From Phoronis ovalis (taxonomy: Eukaryota; Phoronida; Phoronidae), in contig JAOXYB010005234.1 of assembly GCA_028565635.1 (NCBI GenBank), forward strand, positions 1 through 20,232: a DNA stretch of 20,232 nt. The letters are read 5' to 3'. The notes below the pieces were generated by a model. The model was given only the letters and a program-made list of their open reading frames with translations, did no database searches and was not told the DNA's origin. The position numbers and the translations under genes are program-made. Shown here one piece after another: positions 9,001-19,813 of this stretch. Every line of letters begins with the position of its first letter. Position 1 is the stretch's first letter.

Positions 9001-11994
9001 TCTCGCGATAACAGCTTCAGTTTTTACCCGATCAGCTTCATATTCGGCACAGGGTAAATACAGGTCAAATTGTAGGGCTGTTTTGATTTTGACCTTGATT
9101 ACTTCCAATGTGGCCAACTGGCGGCCATGTTTGTTCCCGAGAGGGCACGTAACGTTGCATCTATAGCCGCGAAGACGAAGCACTCCCTGGACGATTCAAA
9201 GGTGGTTCTAGGAAGGCCATAGACTGGTGGACGTAATAGTCTAAGTGACATTTTAAAATTACCTTGACAAGTAGGTCAAATGCCGCAACGATTCTTGGAC
9301 ATTTTTTTCCGTGCATAACATTATCTTTGTCTCCCAATAACTGCTTTAGTTTTTATCCGATCAGCTCCATATTCGGTACACAGTAAGTACAGGACAAAGT
9401 ACAGGTTATTGATAATATTGACCCAGATTACTTCCAACATGGCCGGCTGTCGGGCATGTTGGTTCGCGAGATTGCACGTCATAATAACAGCTTCAGTTTT
9501 TATCTGGTCACAGTACATGCTATGAGTACTTTTGACCTAGATTACTTCCAATATGGCCGACTGGTGGCCATATTTGTTCTCGAGAGGGCACGTAACATTG
9601 CGTTTATAGCCGCGAAGACAAAGCCCTACCTGGACGATTCATAGGTGGATCTAGGAAGACTATAGGTTGGTGGGCGTAATAGGCTAGGTGACATGTTAAA
9701 ATGACCTTGACACGTAGGTCAAATGCCATTACGAAACTTTGACATTTTTTGACGTGCAGAACACTTTCTTTGTCTTGTAATAACTGCTTAAGTTTTTATC
9801 CGATTAGCTCCATATTCGGTACAGAATAAGTACAGGTTATGTATCATATTGACCTGGTTTACTTCCAATTTGGCCGACTGGCGACCATGTTTGTCCCGAG
9901 AGGGTACATAACATTGCGTCTATAGCCGCCGCGAAGACGAAGCACTACCTGGACAATTCAAAGGTGGTTCTAGGAAGCCTATAGGTTGGGGGGTGTTATA
10001 GGCTAGGTGACATTTCAAAATGACTTTGACAAGTAGGTCAAATGCCGGTACGATATTTCAACATTTCTTACCGTGCAAAACACTTTCTTTGTCTTGCAAT
10101 AACTGCATCAGTTTTTATCCGATCAGCTCCATATTTAGTACAAAGTAAGTACAGGACAAAGTACAGGTTATGTGTAATATTAATCTGGATTACTTTCAAC
10201 ATGGCTAACTGGCGGCTATGTTGGTTTGCGAGATTGCACATAATAATAACATCTTCAGTTTTTATCCGGCCAGTTTCATATTCGGCACAGAGTAAGTCCA
10301 GATCGCAATACATACCATGTGTAATTTTGACCTAGATTACTTTCAATATGGCCGATTGGCGGCCATGTTTGTTCCCTAATGTTGCGTCTATAGCCACGAA
10401 GACGAAGCTCTACCTGGATGATTCAAAGGTGGTTCTAGGATGGCTATAGGTTGGTTGGCGTAACAGGCTAGGTGACATTTCAAAATGACCTTGACAAGTA
10501 GGTCAAATGCCGGTACGAATCTTCAACATTTTTTAACGTGTGTAACACTTTCTGTGTACCGCAATAGCTGCGTCAGTTTATATCCGATTAGCTCCATATT
10601 CAGTACAGAGTAAGTACAGGTCGAAGTAAAGGTTATGTATAATATTGACTTGATTACTTGCAACTGATGCCCATATTTGTTCCTGAGAGGCTGTGTCACG
10701 ATACGTTTATAGCCGCAAAGAAAAAACTTAAAAAGTGATGGTTTTTATGGCAGAAAACCGTAAAAATGGGTCAATTTTTGAGACTGAAAGCAGTAAAAAT
10801 GGGTGTATATTTTGAGTTTGGGCTGCACATCCTCATCTTAAAAATATGGTCAGTACTCCGCAGTGGTAACGCATCGGACAGCACATTCAGTCACTTTGAA
10901 TAAGAGTACCCCACCAAAACAGTCATGAACCAGGTTATAATGCATGATGATTGTATTCTATTCTGTTCTAATGTAAAAATCCAATAATGTTAAAAAAATA
11001 TAGTCCTACACATTGGATGGGCATTAGACATGACAAATGTCTTGTTTATTCATGCTAGTGGTTAGTCTTGGCTTCAGCTGCACTTTGTCCTGATAATAAA
11101 ACTGAAAGTATTGACAGGTTAAGTCAGTAATCAACTCTTATTATTGCTTTTTAGCTGTCGACTTCTTCAATCAGATTAACATGTTGTATGGTACTATAAC
11201 GGAATTCTGTACCGAGGAAACCTGTCCTGTTATGTCAGCCGGGCCGAAATACGAATATCACTGGGCGGACGGGCATACAGTAAAAAAACCTATAAAGTGC
11301 TCGGCCCCCAAATATATTGATTACTTGATGACTTGGGTGCAAGATCAGCTTGATGATGAGACATTGTTTCCGTCTAAAATAGGTGAGAAATTTGTTACCT
11401 TTCCTTGTTTTGAAATTCTGTATATGGATATAACTTTATATATACATACATTAGACAATTCTGAAAGCTTCTTTTGTTGGCCACATCTTAACAATATATG
11501 CAATGCCATTATTACTTAATTAATTTGGGTTGTCATGAAAGTAAGCAAGAATATGATTAAATTATAATTGCCCACATGTAGTTGTACCCATTAGGTGCTT
11601 TTCTTAAAGTGTTTTCTTATCAATTTTCAAACATGCCATGGAGTTGTTTTTTTACAGCTAATCTGTTAGATTGCAGCTGCTGGAATGTATGTACGCTTAT
11701 GAGAAACCTGTATCTATTGTTCATGTTATTCAGTTGTGTTTTCTACTTTTAGGTGTGCCATTTCCCAGAAACTTTCTATCAGTAGCTAAGACAATACTTA
11801 AGCGCTTATTCCGTGTGTATGCTCATATCTATCATCAACATTTCAAGGAAGTCGTGCAGTTATCAGAGGAAGCCCATCTCAATACATCATTCAAACATTT
11901 CATATTCTTCGTACAGGAATTCAGTCTCATAGATAAGCGGGAGTTAGCTCCTCTTCAAGAACTGATTGATAAACTTACAAGTAAAGATCGATGA
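6010..11994 (+). CDS. MOB1: MOB kinase activator 1 (MOB1), complete
   Basis: Coding exons are 6010-6023, 8644-8810, 11155-11382 and 11753-11994 (TGA at 11992-11994). They join in phase to 651 nt, or 216 aa, the same length as human MOB1A/B. The first exon gives only MSFL plus two bases of F5; the acceptor at 8643 completes MSFLFGNRNNKTFKPKK. Family marks are KNIPEG, LPEGEDLNEW, CPVMSAGP, YEYHWADG, and zinc ligands C79, C84, H161 and H166. T12 and T35, the residues phosphorylated by MST/Hippo kinases, are both present. MOB1 is the coactivator that binds and activates LATS/NDR kinases in the Hippo and mitotic-exit pathways, acting in the cytoplasm and at the cortex. Introns are 2620, 2344 and 370 bp; intron 2 holds a 2-kb repeat element. 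The neighbour upstream is head-to-head and the one downstream is tail-to-tail. Identification is very secure; the paralogue letter is not applicable outside vertebrates. Confidence 0.97.
6540..6800. repeat. Probable dispersed repeat with a perfect hairpin in MOB1 intron 1
   Basis: This block is much more GC-rich than the AT-rich intron around it, with phrases such as ctcccagtttgac, catcccccggtttcccggctgg and cccccgaaccccctag. It includes perfect 11-bp inverted arms AAGGCATGCCC (6721-6731) and GGGCATGCCTT (6747-6757) around a 15-nt loop. The style resembles an old dispersed repeat, but only one copy is in this window. Borders are approximate. The reading frame through it has no recognisable domain. 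Confidence 0.4.
6801..8643 (+). other. Remainder of MOB1 intron 1, no recognised content
   Basis: AT-rich intronic DNA ending in a normal acceptor (tttctaacag before 8644). It contains a short TA run near 8340-8351. Open frames here are short, lack known motifs and are treated as chance. Bases 6024-6539 of the same intron are likewise featureless. Confidence 0.7.
8909..10946 (-). mobile_element. Long non-autonomous repeat element, copy 2 (inverted relative to copy 1)
   Basis: It starts at 8909 with TTTTT and the terminal hairpin (ATGCCCATC 8914-8922; GATGGGCAT 8935-8943, perfect 9-bp arms, 12-nt loop). It ends at or just after 10946 with ggttataatgcatg, the reverse complement of the first bases of copy 1. 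Between them run the same nested tandem units in reverse: ggacgattcaaaggtgg blocks near 9191, 9633, 9952 and 10419, and cagtttttatccgatcagct blocks near 9350, 9797 and 10115. Total length is about 2.04 kb, so copy 1 appears nearly complete. It lies wholly inside MOB1 intron 2, beginning 98 nt after the donor. No protein frame of known type is present. Target-site duplications could not be recognised with confidence. Confidence 0.8.
8914..8943 (-). repeat. Terminal hairpin of element copy 2
   Basis: Perfect 9-bp inverted repeat ATGCCCATC/GATGGGCAT, preceded by TTTTT on the plus strand (AAAAA after the hairpin in element orientation). Confidence 0.8.
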
Positions 11995-12252
11995 AACCTA
12001 ACTTGCTAACTGTTTAACTGAATGGTGAAGTAGAAAATCTGTATGCAATATTGTTAATAGCAACTATGTTGGAAGAGTTTTAAATTTCTTTCTGTGACCA
12101 TATGGGACCATTGTGATATGTAGCTCCGTTATTACAGTTTGCAAGATTTTAAACTGTTTGCCATTGTTATTCCCACAGCTACAGAGCGTTTATAATCATA
12201 ATATAAATGTGATAGAATATCGTGAAAATAGTTGCATGGTAGTGCAAACTGT

Positions 12253-12258
12253 AATAAA
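12253..12258 (+). terminator. Candidate proximal polyadenylation signal of MOB1
   Basis: AATAAA about 260 nt after the MOB1 stop codon. A second AATAAA at 12952-12957 is a distal alternative. Which one is used cannot be told from the sequence. Confidence 0.4.
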
Positions 12259-13284
12259 GCTTAAAACCAGTCCAATCATTTATTCATTATCTCTGCCACC
12301 AGGTGCCGAGTATGTATTCATCCTCGTCTGTTAACAGGATATCTTAAAAAAGTTATGAACAGATTTGGACAAACATTTGGTGGATGGGACAGGTGTGACA
12401 AATTGAGTAGATTTTGGTGAAGATTTGGATGCTATTATTTTAGAAGTGTTTTTTGTGTAGGAAAGGATGGGGCCTGAGATACGTCTAGAATGACCTGATG
12501 GAGGTGTGCGCTCTACACAGTGCCATTCTAGTATAGAAAAGCTATATATCCACCGTTTAACTTTTGTTGGTGCTAGACAGTGCAAATACTTGAACTTACT
12601 AAAAACGTAGTTAGGACAAGTGTATAAAGTTATCTTCTAGGAAAAATAACCTGTAATGTGAAATTCTCCTTGTTTAACTTATTATGTGTTGACTCTAGTC
12701 TTAATTTTCTTTGAAAATTGACTGCTTCATGTCTTGGGCAATGCTAACTGCAATATTTGACCCAAATGTTAATAGTGCTTTAAATATTTACTAGTGCTTA
12801 AAGTGTGTATGCTGTATGGTATTTTTTTGCTCTAACATTTTAATATGCAGTTATGACTATGTGTTAGGGTTTTCTTCTCAAAAATGCACAATCATGCTAT
12901 TTGTTTATTGTTTACTTCTACATTTGTAAACCATTTTAATGTAAGAATATGAATAAATTCATGACTATCCTAAAAATAGTCTGCAACTTGTCTTGTTCAC
13001 AAAAATACAGTTTTGCTGTACAAGAAATGTGTATAAATATTATTTTAACAACAAACAAGTAACTTTACTTGTGTAAAAAAGTCTGAAAGTACGTTATTCC
13101 AACTTAACCACCCTTGGTACAAAACAGATTTACACACTCGAGGCTAACAGCAGATAATAAGTCTAGTCAAATACTGATCCAGCTTTTGTACTTGTAAACA
13201 TGTAGTTTCACGAGAAGTGCCAGCTGCACCTCGTCAAATAATGTTATTAATTATTGAAATACTCCTTCACCTAAGAATATCAAA

Positions 13285-13290
13285 TTTATT
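13285..13290 (-). terminator. Candidate polyadenylation signal of RBM22
   Basis: AATAAA on the minus strand about 50 nt downstream of the RBM22 stop codon. This implies a very short 3' UTR if it is the functional site. Confidence 0.45.
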
Positions 13291-13338
13291 CCACTAAGCA
13301 AGTCCTTACAATCATGCCATTGCTGCTACTTGAGTTGA

Positions 13339-16300
13339 TCACTTAATATCCGACGTGATGGTACTAGATGGTCCTGTAGCACCCATTCGAGTTGGGTCCT
13401 GAGATGGATAGTGGACTGTTAAAGGAGGAGGAGCTCCCGGTCTTACTAAGAATGGAGGTCTCATCATAGGAGGTGGTCGCATTGGGACCATTCCTGGGGG
13501 AGGTGGTGGTATGCGCAATCCTGCAAGAAAAAAAATATCAAATATGAAACAATGCTTCTTCACGACTTCCAAAGGATAGCACAAAAGCTATTACTATTTC
13601 TTTCCTTGTAAATTTAACCATATTTGTACTTGGCATAACATTACACTGTCAAAGAATTCTTGCAAAATTTTTACTTTGATACATAATTATCACAGAAACT
13701 TAATACGTGCTATAGTGTTTTAAAATGTGAAGATTGGGCTTTCACACTTAAAAGTAGAATTTGAGAGGCAAGGATTTATTTTCAATATATACACACAGAC
13801 AACATAAGACAAAGAAATCGGCCAACAATTATGGTTTGAATTAAAAGAAATCTTGCTATATTTTAATGACTGCAGCTTCATTTCAAGCTGGATTTTGGTG
13901 CAAGCTGAAAAAATGTTCTCTCAGTCATGACAATTATAAATGCCATAGCTTGACAGACCTTTATAAATACTATAGCTGGACTGGGTGACTAACCTGCTGG
14001 AGGTGGTCCTCTTGGTCTTCCCATCATAGGAGGTCCTCTAGGAGGTGGACCCCTTGGAGGAGGACCTCTCATTTGCATATGCATGGGAGGTGGGGGTAAC
14101 ATTGGTGGTGGCTGGCTTAAGCCAAAGAAATTTGTTCCAATCTCTTCAGGAAGCATAGGTAGAGCTGAAAGATAAAACATGTCAAAATGAAAAATTAGTA
14201 GTTATTAATATGGTAAAAGGTCAGGAAAAATATATTCCCTTAGCTCAAACATTACAACTAAAACCTGTGGTGCAATGAACAATAGAGATTTTTACTGGCA
14301 TGCATCTATGATGGATAGCAACAAAAGCAGCAAAGTACTTATTATAATACATAATTCTATCAACTCGATAAAACTATTTATTATAAATTAGTCAGATAAC
14401 TATGTAATAGAAAATCATCAAAATTACCAAGAAATACTTGTAAGGGATAATGGTGTGATTATACTAGTGGAACAAAGTATATCAAAATAACTACATTCTT
14501 TTAGCTATAATAATGCTAAGCAGCCCTAGTGCAAAAATACACCGATGGTATGACTAACCTCCTGGTAGGCCAGGCACTGGTTCAAGGTGTTTCTCTTCTT
14601 CACCCTCATCTTTTTTCCCGGTACCACCTGGCTGCCCTTGCGGGCGACCCCATTTAATGTTTAAACGTTTCCCATTAATTATGAGCTTATTAAAGGAACG
14701 TTCACACGCTGTTTCAGCTGCTTGTCTTGTTGTAAACTGGACAAAAGCACATTGCTGTTTTGCAACTACAGTAATTTGTCTTAGTTCTCCAAACTGGTAG
14801 AAATGATCCCTATAAGAAACATTGTCAAAGACTAAATGACAACAACAAGAACTTCTGGGAAATAGCACTCACTTACCATTGCCTGCTAATATTTATTTTG
14901 TTAATAATGTGTGTGTGTAGTAGATATTATCCGTACAAATTATTTTAAATCTCTCGTATTCGGGTACAAATAATTTGTATAAGGCACCAGTACCAGCATG
15001 TGTGACAGTTTTCAGATGCTTTCTACCAGAATGTGTACATAGCTAAATGCAATAGGACATCCATGCATGTAAAAACTTTTGTGAATTGCAATGACTGTTT
15101 TCCAGTTATAAGTTATCACTCATTCAACTATTTCTTGAAATATTCTACTCACTACAAGGCTCATGTGTGTTAAAAACTTGCAATTATAATTGCTTACCTA
15201 AGATCTTTCTCTGTAACTTTATCACCAAGGTTCCCAACATAAAGTGTTGTGATTGATCTGTCTTCTGGGGGTTCCAGTTTGGGTAAAGCATTGTAGCGTT
15301 TAAGTAGTTTGTCTGCAACAGGATCACTTTGACCATAGAATCTGTCTTTAATATTTTGATCAGCTAGAGGATCATCTGGATCAGTTGGTTTTTCGTGCCT
15401 ATAAACCAAAGAAAATAAAACATTTTTCATTCTACCATAAACTAACTTTAGTTTAGATTTATCCTTTCAAGTGTACCAGAATCAATGATAGAACAAGAAA
15501 AGCACAACCCCCGAAAACAAAACAACAGATGTTATGTGGATGGCACATTTCAAGCCATTTTTAGGAATTCAGTTTGTTTTATTCCCAAGACAACAGAATA
15601 AAACAACAAGAGGTCTGCTGGTGCAGACAGATGCCCATCATATGATGTAGTTTCTTTAGTTGTAAAGCCATCTTTGTATGCATAATAGTTTTGAGGTTGA
15701 TAATAGAGGGAAAATGCCAAATTTTTGGTTTAAAAGGAAAATAGGTGGTTTTGCTTTGACTTTCCCGAAATGGCGTACCAAATATAAAGGTGATCAGATA
15801 AAAATCGAAGCAGTTATTGCGCGACAAAGAAAGTGTTACGCACAAAAAATGTCGAAGATTCGCATCGACATTTGAAATGTGGCCTGGCCTAATACGCCCA
15901 TCAACCTATGGCCTACGTGAATCCACATTGAATCGTCCAATCATCGCTTCGTCTTTCCTAAATTGGGTGCAACATAACGTGCACTCTCAGGTACAAACAT
16001 GGCCTACAGTCGGCCATGTTGGAAGTAATCGGGGTCAAACTTATATCCTACGTGTACTTTTACCAGTACTTTTACCCTGTACCAAATATGAAGATGATCT
16101 GACAAAAGCAAAAGCTATTATTGCGAGCTAACATCTCGAGAATAAACATGGCCGCCAGTCGGCCATCTTGAATGTGATCCATGTCGAAATCACAAACGGT
16201 CTGCATTTTGACCTGTATTTATCCTGTACCAAATATAAACCTGATTGGATAAAAACTGAAGAAATTGATACATGCAACAGAAATTGTCAAATATTCGTAT

Positions 16301-19088
16301 CGGAATTTGACCTACTTTTCAAGGTCATTTTGAAATGTCACCTGGCCTAATACGCCCACCAACCCATGGCCTTTGTGAAGCCACCTTTGAATCGTCAGGT
16401 CAACGCTTCGTCTTTCCCGAGATGGGCACAATGTGAGGTGCACTCTCGGGTACAAACATGGCCACCAATCGGCCATGTTGGAAGTAATCGAGGCCAAAAT
16501 TATATCCGACCTGTGCTTTGACCTGTACTTACCCTTACCAAATACGAAGATGATCTGACGAAAGCTGAAGCTGTTATAGCATGACAAAGAAAAGGTTACA
16601 TATGCCGACGACGACAACGCCGCATACCCTACGACTATATACCCATTCACGATTACATAGTGATGGGCATAAAAAGCAATCAATAGCAGCACTGATATGA
16701 AAAACAAATGTTAGCTTACTCTTTGGTGAGTAGCAGATGAGAGAAAAAAGACAAGTGAATAAGACAGACATATGAAACATTCCTCAAAATAATTGTACAT
16801 ATGCCAGTTTAAATACGTAAGAGATACTTACCTATATGGACATTCCTCCCCTCTTTTACACTCTCCCTTCACCCAGAAGGAACAGATGTGGGGTCTGTTT
16901 CTCTTGTAGTAGGGTGTAGTTCTAGCTAGCTTCAGTAACATATCACTAGGAGCCATAGCCTTACCAAGAGCTCCAACTGAACTTGTCCCATCACTCAGTG
17001 CTATCTACGGAATGCAAATATATTCGCTATCATACACCGATTTTCATCAAAAGCAATTTCTAAAGGATAGGAGTATAACATTATCATTTGTAAAACCATT
17101 TCTTTAACCAGTCTCCAATTTGTTACAGCTATAGAGAACTCCTATGTTCTTCAACCAAACATATGCTGTTAAACCAGACTTTAAGTATCAAAAATCATAA
17201 GATAAGTGAACAGGTTGTGTTCTTTTGGATAAAGTTTCTTTTTTTAATATAGAACAGCAATCTATTGACAGTTTCTTGGATACATAGCAATGCTATTTAT
17301 TCTAGAATGTACAAACCTAAATGCATCAAAGGGCATAAACTCACCTCTCTTTCCATGTTCTGTTGATAGTATTCTTTATTTACATCAGACTTAGGCATCT
17401 CATCCATCACTTTCAGAGCTGCATCTCTAACTTGAACTGGTAGACCTAAAATATATGAAATGTGTTTAGTAACAGATGAAGTACACATAGGACCATTTAG
17501 GACTTGTGTTGGAGCTTGTTTATCTCATACATATGTATTTCAGTTGTATTTGTTCTTTATCCACAACAGAAAGTTCAGTACTGTAAACAAGACCTAGATT
17601 TAATAGGCATCCCTGCAGTCCACAGCTAACTGTGAAGATTATTTAACGCTGCATAAATTGATGACAGTTGCAGCCATTTTGCGACATGCTTAAAAATGTG
17701 AATCCAGACTTATAAGTTAATGGTAGTTATAATATTTACAAATGATTCTAGTATAATAGTATAGTAATGATTCATTTTTCAGAAATTCTTGCATTGGTAA
17801 TTGCTATGGCTAGATGAATCTGCAGAAAGTGACATATATTCCAAAAATCCATGTAACAGACTATTTGCAAGAGCATGGGAGTCACTGTCGTGATCGCTGC
17901 ATGAACCAAAGTGATTCCAGAATGCTGGTTTTATGAATGGAATCATGTGAGTGCACAGAGAACTACACAGGGAATGCCTGGGTTAAGTCTAGGGTTTATA
18001 CGGTGACCACAACAGTGGTCCCAGCAAGTTCATGCAAACAGTGTATTGTAAACTTTGATCATACTTATTAAACATATTAACTTGTAAGAGAAAAATAAAC
18101 ACAGGTCTTCATCATTAAAGTATGTGGCATGTTATTTTCTATTTATAAATATTCACATTGGATATATAATGTAGGATCCATTCATTGAGAAACTATATAC
18201 ATACCATATTCCAAATCCAGTAAGCATGTCTGGCACACATTTTTTAATTTCGAACATGTTTGACAGACTTCTGTTTTCTTAAACCTCATCCTAGCTCCTG
18301 GACACCACCTAAACACTGTGAACGGCCTGGCACATATTTTACACTCTTTTCCATATTTATCTTTTGTCTGGAAATTGATAACAATGTTCACATTTTTTTT
18401 TCACATTACCTACAATATGTAGTGATATGTAAGACTCTTATAGAAAACTATGTATAGTATTTTTAAGATAATTAGAGATTTAACTCAATCATAGTTAACT
18501 AAGCTTGTGATTGACTTTGTTCTAATTGTGGAAACACTTGCATGATCATTCTCTCATACTTGATTTTTTCTTCCATACAAAAAGCATATTCCCAAAAGTT
18601 AAGACTAGGTAACCCAAGACTCACTCTGAACCAGTACATTAATGACTCATTAATGTTATACCACTTGGTACTTACCATACGAATATATGGATTATCACCC
18701 AAACATGTCTGACATAGTGTTGGGAAATCCTAAAACATACAAAAAATTGAGATTAATTTAAGTACTAAGCAATTAAATCCTGATCACATTGATTAATACA
18801 GATTCAACAGTGCTACCCTATTAATAGGGGAATGGTATATAAAGTTGAAATACAACTACAATGAATCTGACACTGATCATTCATTCACTGATTGAATCAG
18901 GAATAGCGTTTTCATCAACGTAAAATTGAACAGTACTAAGAGAAATGTGTAAGTTTTCTTAACTTATTTGAAATACCTATAAACAAAGAACTATCAATCG
19001 TTATCTTTATAACACCTAACCAAAAAAAACTTACAGATTCTTCCCAATTTTGACGATTATAAGTATTCGCACTTTTAGAAATCGACAT
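13339..19088 (-). CDS. RBM22: Pre-mRNA-splicing factor RBM22, complete
   Basis: Nine coding exons (minus) are 19088-19035, 18729-18676, 18367-18205, 17445-17345, 17004-16832, 15398-15198, 14809-14559, 14164-13994 and 13520-13339. They sum to 1350 nt, or 449 aa, slightly longer than the about 420 aa of vertebrates because of the proline-rich tail. Domains: an N-terminal zinc-binding region with CxxC pairs at C24/C27, C45/C48, C71/C74 and C81/C84; a CCCH finger with C165, C173, C179 and H183 ([11 protein letters not shown]...CPYRH); an RRM at about 232-305 (LYVGNL as RNP2, CAFVQF as RNP1); an acidic/Lys patch; then a Pro/Arg/Gly tail from 333 with RGPP repeats and HYPSQDP near the end. RBM22 joins the activated spliceosome with the NineTeen-related proteins and contacts U6 snRNA and the pre-mRNA near the 5' splice site; it combines the roles of yeast Cwc2 and Ecm2. 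Intron 5 carries a repeat element. All junctions are GT..AG and in phase. Confidence 0.97.
13994..14164 (-). repeat. RGPP-type degenerate repeats in RBM22 exon 8
   Basis: The exon encodes [16 protein letters not shown] followed by RPRGPPPAG, from imperfect repeats of a 12-15 nt unit (plus strand ggaggtcctctagga type). Vertebrate RBM22 also has a proline-rich tail, but the tandem RGPP arrangement looks like a local expansion and helps explain the longer protein. Confidence 0.6.
15597..16675 (+). mobile_element. Shorter relative of the repeat element, copy 3, in RBM22 intron 5
   Basis: Clear homology to copies 1 and 2 runs from about 15776 (taccaaatat...gatcagataaaaatcgaag) to the hairpin end at 16639-16675 (ATACCCATT...GATGGGCAT then AAAAA). 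Unit landmarks aatcgtcca/aatcgtcag recur near 15931 and 16391. The internal inverted repeat ATGGCCG-ccagt-CGGCCAT is at 16148-16166. The left part (15597-15775) is different. It begins with aacaacaagaggtctgctgg, which carries a perfect GTCTGC/GCAGAC hairpin, followed by gatgcccatc. This copy may therefore be a variant with another 5' end, or one element inserted into another. No coding capacity is seen. It sits 156 nt from the donor at 16831. Confidence 0.65.
16639..16675 (+). repeat. Terminal hairpin of element copy 3
   Basis: ATACCCATT (16639-16647) and GATGGGCAT (16662-16670) pair at 7 of 9 positions, followed by AAAAA. It is the most diverged of the three termini. Confidence 0.65.
17446..18204 (-). 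other. RBM22 intron 3, no recognised content
   Basis: AT-rich intronic sequence with a GTATGT donor and TATTTTAG acceptor on the minus strand. No repeat, RNA gene or coding signal recognised. The other RBM22 introns without features (13521-13993, 14165-14558, 14810-15197, 17005-17344, 18368-18675, 18730-19034) are similar. Confidence 0.6.
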
Positions 19089-19813
19089 AGCTGTGGTTGT
19101 ACGGCGGTAATAGCAAAATCATTAAAACTGCTAAAGGGGGAGACAATTTCGAGCTAAGAGTTTCAAGCATAAATTTGCACTCTGCAGAAATGAAACACAT
19201 TTAAATATTGATAGATCATTACTTAGTACCCATATGAATTATATGTTGCTACATTTTGACAACTTTAATAAATTAGACGCAAACATTATTGAAGACGTTT
19301 AGACACCTAGCGGTACCCTTGATAACTACAAACAAATGCCAGGTGCGTGCTGTTCGCACTTCACTTTCATTCTTATCCGTGTTAGCTTATGGTTTCGTTG
19401 TTGCATCTCCAACTGTCCAGGTAGGTTAATGCATCTTTTTGAGATTTTAGTGTTCGGGAGACTATAGATATTTTTCTTGTTTTCGTCAACAGCGCAACAA
19501 ACTCTAATATATGATACATTTGCTTTTAATTCTTTTGTTTCTCCCTGCTGGGATTTAATCCAGGGATCATTTAATATTTCTCCAAGTCAGATTCAGTATT
19601 CTGACTCGTGAGATCGTTCAAATAATCAGTGAGAATGTGACTTACGGACGTATCAGTGCCCTGGCTCTCACTCAAACGCATTATAACATAAAAACTATAC
19701 TTGGTAGAATTTATAAATTATTTAAAATGTTCAATTGATGGATTCGTTATATAATTAATAATATTTTATATAATTTGTACAGTTATTGCTACCGATTATA
19801 CTTTAAATCGTAA
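19089..19813. other. Upstream region of RBM22, promoter presumed
   Basis: This must contain the RBM22 5' UTR and promoter, but no clear core element was seen. A small inverted repeat AGTCAGA/TCTGACT (19585-19591 and 19600-19606) lies here. A possible plus-strand donor, CCAG|GTAGGT, near 19421 could belong to a non-coding first exon of a divergent transcript; this is only a guess. Confidence 0.35.

Larger units (their letters stand above)
11995..13338. other. Convergent intergenic region with 3' UTRs of MOB1 and RBM22
   Basis: MOB1 (plus) and RBM22 (minus) end toward each other 1344 bp apart. Plus-strand AATAAA signals lie at 12253-12258 and 12952-12957, so MOB1 could have a short (about 280 nt) or a long (about 980 nt) 3' UTR. 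A minus-strand AATAAA (TTTATT at 13285-13290) lies about 50 nt after the RBM22 stop. No conserved coding sequence was recognised; the short frames within are not protein-like. Confidence 0.6.

Noticed and set aside
8971-10335. Several 62-97 codon frames on both strands inside MOB1 intron 2
   Set aside because: Same translated repeat units as in copy 1, interrupted and without starts or domains that are kept between copies.
11383-11519. Extension of the MOB1 third exon to a stop at 11519
   Set aside because: A good GTGAG donor at 11383 and the acceptor at 11752 restore the conserved KIGVPFPRNF junction; the extension is intron.
12331-12585. Minus-strand frame of 84 codons in the convergent region
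   Set aside because: No motif, no flanking splice structure, and it overlaps the likely MOB1 3' UTR.
15817-16707. Frames of 60-131 codons on both strands in RBM22 intron 5
   Set aside because: They lie in element copy 3 and show no conserved protein features.
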